From: Aureococcus anophagefferens
Lineage: Eukaryota > Sar > Pelagophyceae > Pelagomonadales > Pelagomonadaceae
DNA: 64,000 bases
Reading direction: 5' to 3'
Assembly: GCF_000186865.1 (NCBI RefSeq)
Contig: NW_008705567.1
Coordinates: forward strand, 824,994 to 888,993
The position numbers and the translations under genes were made by a program. Of this stretch, positions 1-8,511 are shown piece by piece. The notes under the pieces are model-generated. The model was not told where the DNA came from, searched no databases, and was given only the letters and a program-made list of their open reading frames with translations. How positions within the stretch are numbered: the stretch's first letter is position 1; every line of letters begins with the position of its first letter.

Positions 1-74
1 GCTCTTGCTGCGCCGTCGGAGGACCGCGTGGCAGAACTCCGGAGGCGACGCGGCATGGCGGGTCTGGACGCGGC

Positions 75-562
75 CTACCAGAGCTTGAGCGTCGAGTGGC
101 CCCCCGGCGGCGCGTGGAGCCGCGTCGTCGAGCGGTCCGTGAGCACGTTGCCCGTGTTCTGGCTCGCGCCGTTCGCGAAGGCGTTGGACCCGTGGCGCGT
201 GTTCGCGCCGAAGGCGAGGGGGGGCGCGGGGCCGCCGGGGCCTCGGTCTCGAAGGCCTCGACGCGCGGGCGCGGAACCGGCGCGGGCGGAACCAGCGCGG
301 CGCGCGCGGCCGGCGCGTCGTCCCCTTGCGGCATTGGCACCTTGGTCGCCCAGGGCGGACCGTCCGGCGGCGGCGCCGGAGCCTTTCCCGCGGGCGGCAC
401 CATCTCGACGACGACGTCCTCCTTCTTGGCCGGCTCGTCCCACGCGAGAAGCGATCCCAACGACGAACCGCCGCCGGGCGGGGCGAGGACGCGCGAAGTG
501 GGGCGATCCGTAATCACATTTCCCGTCTCACCGTTGGAGAAGGCGTTGCAGGAGGTGCTCAT
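75..562 (-). CDS. HN1/Jupiter-like small protein, frame broken once
   Basis: Reading from the ATG at 562, the N-terminus carries TDRPTSRVLAPPGGGSS followed by an acidic DEP. This resembles the SRVLRPPGGGS...DEP signature of HN1/Jupiter (JPT) microtubule-associated proteins. A second copy of the motif (NVLTDRSTTRLHAPPGG) lies near the C-terminus, just before the stop at 75-77, but in a different frame. Between the copies is a proline/alanine-rich linker. Changing the length of the G7 run at 218-224 by one base would join the frames into a protein of about 162 aa with one motif at each end; a small intron is the alternative. The gene diverges from the next gene across about 190 bases. The family assignment rests on the short motif only and would place the protein on microtubules. 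Confidence 0.45.
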
Positions 563-751
563 GATTCCGCGGCGCGGCGTCGAGCCACCGGCTTTTTGCC
601 CTGCTTTTTTTTTGCTGTGGCGAAAAGAGGCTCGCCGCACGCGCTCGTCGCCCCGTAAGAGCGCCCCCCCCCGTCCGCCACAAGAGACGGAACAGGCCCC
701 AGAACACGCGAAGGAGACCGCACGAGCCCTCGCTACGACGAGGACCGCACG

Positions 752-1885
752 ATGCGCGACTGGGAGAAGAAGCAAAAAGAATATGAAGAGCGCATGGCCC
801 GGGTGAAGAACGCTAAGCTCCGTACGACCTGCACCATCTGCGGAGCGAAAGCGAAGCTCCCATGCCCCTGCGGAACCGCCCAGTACTGCAGTGTCGCCTG
901 TCAGAAGGTCGACTGGCGCGAGCGCGGCCACCGGACGGCGTGCAAGAAGATCCGAGACGAGCGCGCGGCGGAGGCGGCGCGGGCCGAGGCGCCGACGCCC
1001 CCGCCGTCGCCGCCAAAGGAGGTGTTCTACGGCCCCGCGCCGCGGTCGCACGCCGACGAAGTCCGCGCGCGCATCGCCGCGGAACACGAGGCCGCTCGCG
1101 CGCGGCGCGAGGCGAACCCGGAGCCCGAGCCGCTGTCGGCGCGATTTGGGAGCCGGTGCCCAGTTTGCTTCGAGGACTGGGACGTGAATGAGTGGCAAAA
1201 CATGCGTCCGTGTTGCTGCCTGAAGGTCTGCGAGTCGTGCCACCACAAGATCGGCTACAAGCCGTGTCCCCTCTGTCGTAAGCCGGCGCCGAAGACTCAT
1301 GCGGAGTGTCTGGCTCACATTCGTCGCCACATGGAAAATGATGTGCCAGAAGCGATCAGTCATTTGCAGTGTCGGCGCATGGGTGCCTACGTAGTCTCGT
1401 CCGGAGCCTACAAACCAAGCCGAATCCACGTAGGTTTTTTGGCGGATTGCTACTTTTCTGGTAGCCATGAGCTCGTGATATCTACCAAGAAGGGTGCGAG
1501 ATTGTATAAACGTGCGGCAGAGCTCGGAGACGTTAATGCGACGTGGAATCTTGCGATTTTGTACAAAAACGGACAGGGCGTCAAGATGAACGAGACCAAG
1601 GCCATGCAACTGAGTCGCGTGGCCGCGGACCGGGGCCATCCAGTAGCACAGTTCCAGTTGGGAATGGAGATTCTAGGGGAGAAAAACAAGGAGACAGAAC
1701 AGGAGGGGCTCCGTTACGTCTGGTTAGCGGCAAAACAAGGCCTTATGGACGCGGAGTTCATCCTGGGCGGTATTTATTCCTGCGGAGAAGACGCCAACCT
1801 CGACGCAGCCAAATTCTGGCTTTCGCGGGCCGCCGCCAAGGGCAGCGAGCAAGCAAAGACGCGCCTGGCGCAACTCGACGCGTGA
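752..1885 (+). CDS. MYND zinc finger / RING-like / Sel1-repeat protein
   Basis: Intact single-exon protein of 377 aa. Residues about 27-66 form a MYND finger (CTICGAK ... CPCGTAQYCSVACQ ... GHRTAC), with the Cys/His spacing expected for zinc binding. Residues about 136-173 form a RING-like cluster (CPVCFED ... CCCLKVCESCHHK ... CPLCRK). Residues about 248-377 are Sel1-like repeats (AAELGDVNATWNLA, YKNGQGV, AAKQGLMDAEF), a TPR-like protein-binding scaffold. The start is taken at 752 because it begins the continuous reading of all three modules. MYND plus Sel1 proteins are often substrate adaptors, so a role in protein turnover is likely, but no substrate can be read from the sequence. It converges on the BRC-repeat gene, the two stops being about 32 bases apart. 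Confidence 0.9.
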   Translation: MRDWEKKQKEYEERMARVKNAKLRTTCTICGAKAKLPCPCGTAQYCSVACQKVDWRERGHRTACKKIRDERAAEAARAEAPTPPPSPPKEVFYGPAPRSHADEVRARIAAEHEAARARREANPEPEPLSARFGSRCPVCFEDWDVNEWQNMRPCCCLKVCESCHHKIGYKPCPLCRKPAPKTHAECLAHIRRHMENDVPEAISHLQCRRMGAYVVSSGAYKPSRIHVGFLADCYFSGSHELVISTKKGARLYKRAAELGDVNATWNLAILYKNGQGVKMNETKAMQLSRVAADRGHPVAQFQLGMEILGEKNKETEQEGLRYVWLAAKQGLMDAEFILGGIYSCGEDANLDAAKFWLSRAAAKGSEQAKTRLAQLDA

Positions 1886-1917
1886 GATCCCCTAGTAAGG
1901 CTAGCGAACAGCTCTCT

Positions 1918-4909
1918 TTACCCCACGTCCGCCATCCAGTCCCCCGGCTCGCCCGCGTCCGCGACGCCCGCGGCGGTGACGGCGAAGTGCGACGACGGCA
2001 GGTCGCCGAAGTCGTCGCGCGCGCCCGTGACGAGCGTCGCGGACCGCTCGCCGGAGGCCGCGCTCCGCGTGAGCCGCAGGCGCGCCGTCGCGACCTTGGC
2101 GAAGGTCGCGTCGTCGGCGGCGACGACGGCGCTCGGGTCGGCGCCGTCGGAGAAGTCCGCGGAGACGTGGTTCGTGAGCACCGCGGGGACGCCGTGCGCC
2201 TGCGACAGCGCGGCGACGGCGGCGAGCGCGTCCGCGAGCGCGGCGCGCCGCTCCCGGGGCGGCAGCGCGCGGACGACGTCCGCGAGGCAGTCGACGACGA
2301 GGAGCGACACGCCGTGGGCCGCGCAGACCTTGGGCGCGTCGCGCGCGAGCGTCGCGAGGAGCACCTCCGCGTCGTGCGCCGACGACACGAGCAGGTCCCG
2401 CGCGCGGTCCGCGTTTCCGCCGCGGGCCTTGAGGAAGGCGAGCGACGCGCGCGCGGCGCTCCGGCCCTTGGTCTCGACGACGAGGACCTTCGCGCCGGGC
2501 GCCGTCCGCGCGAGCGTGAGCGCGACGAGCGTGTGCGCGAGGTTCGACTTGCCCGCGCCGGCCTTGCCGTGGATCTCGAGGATGTCGCCGCGGCCGAGGG
2601 CCAGCGCGCGGTCGACGGCCTCGCCGCGCAGGAGGCCGAGCCGCGGCCGCGGCGCGCGCGGCGCGGGCGGCGGCGGCGGCGGCGGCGTCGCGGGCCGCGG
2701 CGCCGCCGCGGGCCGCGCGGGCGACTGGCGCGAGCGCTTCCGCGCGAGCGCCGCGGCCTTGTTCTCCTCGATGCGCCGCTTCAGCGCCTCGTTCGCCGTG
2801 ACCGCCGCGCAGGGCGGCCGCGGCCGCGGCTCCGGCTCCGCGGGCGGCGCGGCCGCGGGCGGCGNNNNNNNNNNNNNNNNNNNNNNNNNNNNNNNNNNNN
2901 NNNNNNNNNNNNNNNNNNNNNNNNNNNNNNNNNNNNNNNNNNNNNNNNNNNNNNNNNNNNNNNNNNNNNNNNNNNNNNNNNNNNNNNNNNNNNNNNNNNN
3001 NNNNNNNNNNNNNNNNNNNNNNNNNNNNNNNNNNNNNNNNNNNNNNNNNNNNNNNNNNNNNNNNNNNNNNNNNNNNNNNNNNNNGCGACGTGATCGCGGC
3101 CATCGCCGCCGCGACGGCGGCTCCCGCCGGGACCGCGGGCGGCGGCGCGTCTTGCGGCGCGGGCGCGGGCTTCGGCGGGCCCACGCGCTTCGGCACGCGG
3201 ATGGGTCTCGGGCCCTTGGGCTTCGCGGCCGCGGGTTTCGCGGCCCGCGCGTCGTTCATGAGCTTCGACGCCTTCTTCAGCGCCGCCTCCGACGGGCAGA
3301 CGAGCTTGCGCGAGCCCGACGTGACGAAGACGCCCGGCGTGACCGCGGGCGGCTCGTCGTCGACCTCCGCCGCCGGCGCCGCCGGCTTGGCGGGCGCGGC
3401 CACGGGCCGCGGCACGACGATGGGCCTCGGCCCCGCGGGTCTCGACGCCTTCGTCGCCCCGGCGTCCTTCATGAGTTTCGTCGCCTTCTCGAGCGCGGCG
3501 TCCGACGGACACACGCGCTTCCGGGAGCCCGACGTGACGAAGACGCCCGGCGGCGGCGCCGGCGCCTCCGGCTCGGCCGGCGGCGCGGCGGCTTTCGCCG
3601 GGCCCGAGTCGCTCATCAGCTTCGTCGCCTTCTTGAGCGCGGCGTCCGACGGGCACACGAGCTTTCGCGAGCCCGACGTGACGAAGACGCCCGGCGGCGG
3701 CGCCGGCGGCGCGTCCAGCTCGGCCGCCGGCGCGGCGGCTTTCGTCGGGCCCGAGTCGCTCATCAGCTTCGTCGCCTTCTTGAGCGCCGCGTCCGACGGG
3801 CACACGAGCTTCCGGGAGCCCGACGTGACGAAGACGCCCGGCGGCGGCGCCGGCGGCGCGTCCAGCTCGGCAGTCGGCGCGGCGGCTTTCGCCGGCTCCG
3901 AGTCGCTCATGAGCTTCGTGGCCTTCTCGAGCGCCGCGTCCGATGGCGACACGCGCTTCCGGGAGCCCGACGTGACGAAGACGCCCGGCGGCGGCGCCGG
4001 CGGCACGTCCAGCTCGGCCGCCGGCGCGGCGGCTTTCGCCGGCTCCGAGTCGCTCATCAGCTTCGTCGCCTTCTTGAGCGCCGCGTCCGACGGGCACACG
4101 AGCTTCCGGGAGCCCGACGTGACGAAGACGCCCGGCGGCGGCGCCGGCGCCTCCGGCTCGGCCGCCGGCTCGGCGGCGTTCGCCGGCTCCGAGTCGCTCA
4201 TCAGCTTCGTCGCCTTCTTGAGCGCCGCGTCCGACGGGCACACGAGCTTTCGCGAGCCCGACGTGACGAAGACGCCCGGCGGCGGCGCCGGCGGCGCGTC
4301 CAGCTCGGCCGGCGGCGCGGCGGCTTTTGTCGGCGCGGCGGCTTTCGCCGGCTCCGAGTCGCTCATCAGCTTCGTCGCCTTCTTCAGCGCGGCATCCGAC
4401 GGGCACACAAGCTTCCGGGAGCCCGACGTGACGAAGACGCCCGGCGGCGGCGCGTCCATCGTCGCCTCGTTCGTCTCCGGCTCCGCGGCGGCCGGCGCCT
4501 CGGGCCGCGACGCGGGCTCCTCGGCGATCGCGGGCAGCGGCGGCGGCGGCGGCGGCGCGACGGTCGCCACGACCTCGCGACGCGGCGGCGGCGCGACGGC
4601 GCGCGGCGGCCGCCGCGGCGGCGCGACGGCGCGCGGCGGCGCGACGAGCTCGGCGCCGAGCAGGATGACGACCTGCTCGCCCTTGATCGTGTTCAGCAGA
4701 TAGTTCGTCAGGCGCACGACGCCGCCGATGCCCAGGCCGCGCAGCGTCACGTTCAGCTTCTGCGCGACGTTGCACGCGATCGTCGCGTCGCCGTCGGTGA
4801 GCGTGAGGCGCAGGCGCTGGTGGTGGTTGAAAGACATGGCCTTGACGCGCAAGCACGGGTTGACGACCGCAGCGCTCTCGGCCTTGATCTTTTCTATCAA
4901 TCCTTTCAT
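1918..4909 (-). CDS. RPA70N-like + eight BRC repeats + RecA/RAD51-like ATPase fusion
   Basis: The protein starts MKGLIEKIKAESAAV. Residues about 15-85 resemble the N-terminal OB fold of the large RPA subunit (NHHQRLRLTLTDGD, VVRLTNYLLNTIKGEQVVIL). Residues about 157-552 hold eight near-identical repeats with core FVTSGSRK...PSDAALKKATKLM. This matches the BRCA2 BRC pattern F-x-T-[A/S]-S-G-x-x ... S-x-x-A-L-x-K-A-x-x-L-[F/M], the module that binds RAD51. After proline-rich linker and 220 unknown bases, the last ~315 residues contain a charged helix and a RecA core with Walker A GKAGAGKSN and Walker B LLVVD. A final stretch (ATARLRLTRSA...FAVTAAGV) resembles XRCC3-like RAD51 paralogues. The frame after the gap differs by one base from that before it, which is expected if the gap length is only an estimate. 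Total about 1,000 aa. Inferred role: nuclear homologous recombination. Confidence 0.8.
2865..3084. other. Assembly gap (220 N)
   Basis: Unknown bases inside the BRC/RecA gene. Proline/alanine-rich coding sequence without stops lies on both sides, so the gap probably spans a low-complexity linker. Confidence 0.99.
3240..4450 (-). repeat. Array of eight BRC-like repeats
   Basis: Eight copies of a unit of about 147 bp (48-55 codons in six copies; the last two have longer linkers). Each encodes PPGVFVTSGSRK followed by ALKKATKLM or ALEKATKLM, with A/P/E-rich spacers. Copies 1, 2, 3, 5 and 6 are almost identical in the core, while copies 4 and 7 share KRV and ALEKA. Compared with human BRC2, the FxxA-type anchor and the ALxKAxxL(F/M)SD helix are both present. 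Confidence 0.85.
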
Positions 4910-5093
4910 TGCGCCACGCGTCCGACGCGCCGCGCGCGTCTCGAGACGCGCGCGCGCGCTCGAGACGTGCGCGCGCGCTCGAGACCGCGCCGCGACGACG
5001 ACGAGGGCGCCCTTTGAGCGCTCGAGCTCGAGCGGGAACGCGCTGGCTCGGACAGTCGCACCGGCGCGGCGGCCGACGGCGGAGCTGGTCGGC

Positions 5094-7306
5094 ATGGAGC
5101 GCCAGTCCTCGTCTGGCTGGCGCATCGACGCGCCGAGCTGGACGCCGCCACCGCCAGCGCCGCAGGCCTCGGCGCCAGCACCGCCGCCGCCACCGGCGCC
5201 GACATCGCCGCGACCGAACCCCAAGGAGCCGTCGCAGCGAGGCGGCCGCAGCGGCGGCGGCCGCAGCGGCAGCGGCGGCGGCCGCGGCGGCCGCGGCCGG
5301 GGCCGGGGCAAGGGCAAGGGCCGCAAGGAGCCGCCGGGTCTGCACCGACTCCTGGAGATGGGCTACGACGCCGCCGCCGCGCGCGAGGCGCTCGCGGCAT
5401 GCGGCGGCGACGTCGCCGCGGCCGTCGGGTCGCTCGGCTCGGGCTCGCCCGCGCGCGGGTCGCCGCCGCGCGGCGGCGGCCGCCGCGCGGACCACCTGCT
5501 GCGCTTCACGAGCGACCGCGACCGGCCGAGCAAGCCCGCGCCGCGGCCGAAGGCGCGGCCGCACAAGGCGTTTCGGGCAAAAGGTATAGCGTTCGAGCAG
5601 GCCTCGGCGCACCTGCTCGTGGACGCGCCGGCGTGCTCGCCGCTCGTCGCCGACGCCGACTGCGCGCCGGACTGGGCCGACGTCGTCGCGCTGGACGTCT
5701 TCGGGGGCGAGTACGTCGACTGCCCCGTCTGCCTCGGGGCAGGAAAAGAGAGCGACATTCCCAACTTCAAAGGCTCCGAGCTCGGCCGTTTTCCACTCGT
5801 TTCGGCTGATTTTTGGACGAGCGATCGTCTCTCGGAACGGTCTCGAAGCGTGGATGTGTTTTTTGTAACGCGCGCGCGCGGAACACTCATGTTGAAGAGA
5901 ACTTGAATCACCCTTTTCCTGCCCAGGTCTGCCTCGACGCGGCGCGCATGCCCGTGGCCGCGCGCTGCGGCCACGTCTTCTGCGGGCCCTGCGTCGTGCG
6001 CCACGCGAAGATGGACGACGTGAGCCGGAGCGCGCGCTGCCCCTGCTGCGGCGGGCCGCTACGGGTGGGCGACCTGAGGCCCTGCCGCGTGCGGCAGCGC
6101 GACGCGCCGCCGGCCGCGGCGAAACGCGCGATCGAGCTCGTCCTGCTGCGGCGGCCGCGGTCCGCGCGGGCGCCCCGGGCGCACTGCGAGCGCGACGACG
6201 GGGATCTCTGCGAGCCGCTGGGCAAGCTGACGGCCTGCGACGGCGCGGCCTTCGACCGGGCCTGGGCGCGCTTCGACGACGCGGCGGCCGCCGCGGCCGC
6301 GGCCGCGGACGACTCCGTCGAGCGGCGCGACGTCGCCGTCGCCGTCGAGGCGCTCGCGGCCGTGCGCGCGGCGGCGGCATCGCGGCCGCGCGACGCCGTC
6401 GACGTGCCCTTGGACGCCGCGGAAAAGGCGTATTATTTCTACGGGCGCCGCGACGGCGCCCTCGAGTTCCTGCACCCGCTCTTCCTGAAGCTGCTCCTCG
6501 CGGCGGCGGGCGGCGACAGCGACGCCTTGCCGCGGACGTTGACGGCGACGGTGTCGCACGTCGAGCGCGTCGAGCAGACGGAGGAGGCGCGGAGGCGGTT
6601 CCCCTGGGCGGCGCACGTGCCGCTCGGGACGGACTTTGCTTTGCTCGACGCGACGAAGATCGCCGGCGACGGCGACGACGCCTGGGCGAAGCGCTGCGCC
6701 GACGCGCGCAGGGCCGACGAGGGCCTCGACGCGGGCCTGCGCGAGCGCGCGGACGCGGTGAGAAAGGAAAGGGACCGCGCGAAGCGCGAGGAGAAGCGCC
6801 ACGCGAAGCACGGCGAGGCGCGGCTCCCGAAGAAGGCGGACCCCTTCGCCTACTCGCGGAGCGACTTCGGGCGCCTCTCGTCCGAGGCCGTGCCCATCCC
6901 CGGCGCCGGCGCGCGCGTCGGCCGCGACGACGACGACGACTCCGACGACGGCGACGGCGCCGAGGCCGCGCCGGCGCTCGGGTCGTCGCCGAACCAGATG
7001 TCCTTCGCGGCGACCGTGAACAGGGACTTGTTTTCTGTCGCGTCGGCCTTCCCCGAGCTCGGCGGGGGCCGCGCGCCGGCGCCGGCCCCTCCGCCTCGCT
7101 GGGGCCGGCCCGCGGCGCCGCCCGCGGAGTCGGCCGTCGTCGACGACGCGGGCGAGGCCGTCGACTTCGGCGGCTCCGCGGACCTCGCCGGCGCGCTCGC
7201 GACGGCGCTCGCGGGCGTCGACGCGGCCTCGCCGCCGCGGCGCGGGAAGAAGGGCGGCCGGAAGAAGGTGCTCCTCTCGTCCGGCGGCGGCCGGCGCTAC
7301 GACTAA
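5094..7306 (+). CDS. RNF10-type RING E3 ubiquitin ligase with UBA domain
   Basis: Two exons (5094-5726 and 5927-7306) encode 670 aa. An N-terminal proline- and RG-rich region is followed by a UBA-like helix bundle at about residues 83-112 (LHRLLEMGYDAAAAREAL). A RING finger at about 209-250 has CPVCLDAARMP...CGHVFC...CPCC and is complete only when the introner element is removed. Downstream is the RNF10 landmark KAYYFYGRRDGALEFLHPLF, then a long basic coiled region (RKERDRAKREEKRHAKH) and an acidic tail. RNF10 proteins are cytosolic ligases that ubiquitylate small ribosomal subunit proteins on stalled ribosomes. That function is inferred from the family. The gene shares a 184-base divergent region with the BRC gene and converges on the transferase gene. 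Confidence 0.88.
5727..5926 (+). mobile_element. Introner element A1 (intron of the RNF10-like gene)
   Basis: 200 nt. The duplicated target GTCTGCCTCG lies at 5727 and again at 5927. The element begins GGGGCAGGAAAAG and ends CTTTTCCTGCCCAG. The first target copy provides the GT donor and the element end provides AG. Removal restores the RING codons CPVC-LDAA in frame (phase 0). Confidence 0.95.
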
Positions 7307-7350
7307 CAATTTTCTCGAGGGTGTCGTATATGCAGAGTGCCCCCCCCGAC

Positions 7351-8361
7351 TCACTCGTCGGACCGGACCGAGTCGGCGCGCGGCGGCGCGTCGAGGAGCG
7401 CGCGCGCGTCGTCGCCCGGCGGCAGGACGATGGCCACGGGCCCGGCCGCGCGCGCGGCGTCGAGGCGCTTGAGGAAGTCGAGGCGCGGCAGCGTCGACGC
7501 GCCCATGGCGATCTTGTAGGGCAGCTCCATGCCCAGGTCCCAGAGGCCGTAGCCGCTGAGCTGGAGCGCCTTGGCCGTCGCCGCGCACTGGACCGAGCCC
7601 GCGGACGGCGCTCGCGAGAAGCCGCTCAGGGACGTGTAGACGTCGCCGACGGCGTAGCCGAGCTCGCCGGCGACGAGGGCGCCCGTCTTGCGGTCGCGGC
7701 ACTCGAAGGTGTGCATGGTCACGGGCGGCGCGGCGCCGTCGCCCGCCAGGCGGCCCTCGAAGAGCGCTTTAAACGCGCGGACGAGCGGCGGGTAGAACCA
7801 GCACTCGTCGCCGTGCTGCTCGCGGATGCCCGCGACGACGGCGTCGAAGGACGTGTCCACGGACAGAGAAAATTGCTTCGCCTTGCGGCGCGCGGACCGC
7901 GACACGTGCAGGTCGGGGAAGACCAACGCGCACCGCTGCCGGTGCATCTTCGGCAGGAGCGCGTGGCCCTCGCGGCCGACGCGCTGGGCCATGGTCAGGA
8001 AGCCCCGGGCCATGAGCGCCGCGACGAGCCGCGGCTCGAAGGACGCGGCCCAGCAGAACTCGCCCCGGTAGTGTCTGGACACGACGTCCGCGACGCGGTC
8101 GAGGTCGCTCCCCGCGGCGATGTAGGGCACGTTGCTCAGCCAGGGGCAGGCGCCGACGATGCGCTTCGCGTCGGCGTCGCCGTCGGCGGGCGGGGCGTCG
8201 CCGCCGCCCGACGACCGCCCGACGCGCCAGGACCGCCGGGAAGCTTTGTGGCCCTTCTTCGACCGGCCCCCGGGGGCCTTGCGCGACGTGAGAGAGATGA
8301 GACTTGACCGCGGCGTGTCCACGGTGCTCGACACGCACAGCTCCGTCATGGTCTTGATCAT
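7351..8361 (-). CDS. aat: Leucyl/phenylalanyl-tRNA-protein transferase (Aat family)
   Basis: Single exon, 336 aa; bacterial Aat is about 230 aa, so there is an N-terminal extension of roughly 65-100 residues rich in Ser/Arg/Lys. The core shows the family signatures: HYRGEFCWAA near the start, a central HGDECWFYPPLVRAFKALF, then VTMHTFECRD, GALVAGELGYAVGDVYTSLS, and the C-terminal GLWDLGM and LPRLDFLKRL. The enzyme transfers Leu or Phe from aminoacyl-tRNA to proteins with basic N-termini, creating N-degrons. The family is best known in bacteria but has scattered eukaryotic members. The extension could be a transit peptide or simply a disordered tail. It converges on the RNF10-like gene (stops about 45 bases apart). 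Base composition does not differ visibly from the neighbours. Confidence 0.88.
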   Translation of the reverse strand: MIKTMTELCVSSTVDTPRSSLISLTSRKAPGGRSKKGHKASRRSWRVGRSSGGGDAPPADGDADAKRIVGACPWLSNVPYIAAGSDLDRVADVVSRHYRGEFCWAASFEPRLVAALMARGFLTMAQRVGREGHALLPKMHRQRCALVFPDLHVSRSARRKAKQFSLSVDTSFDAVVAGIREQHGDECWFYPPLVRAFKALFEGRLAGDGAAPPVTMHTFECRDRKTGALVAGELGYAVGDVYTSLSGFSRAPSAGSVQCAATAKALQLSGYGLWDLGMELPYKIAMGASTLPRLDFLKRLDAARAAGPVAIVLPPGDDARALLDAPPRADSVRSDE

Positions 8362-8511
8362 TATTTTTGTGGCCCCCGCGCGAGGATCTTCCGGCGTTCG
8401 CGCCGGCCAGCTCTGGGCGCGGCTTTGGCTCCGGCCTCCGTGGCAGGCCAGGAAAGTAGCTAAAAGTCAATGTCGGCAAGTTGAACACGCACCCTCGCCC
8501 GCGGCCGCAAC

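Noticed and set aside
28..806. Plus-strand open frames at 28-513 and 96-806
   Set aside because: Arg/Ala/Gly/Pro-rich translations typical of antisense frames in GC-rich DNA. The minus strand carries a recognisable motif instead.
1976..4703. Long plus-strand frames opposite the BRC gene
   Set aside because: They are the complement of the repeat array and encode only low-complexity Arg- or Ser/Ala-rich sequence. The minus strand has three recognisable domains.
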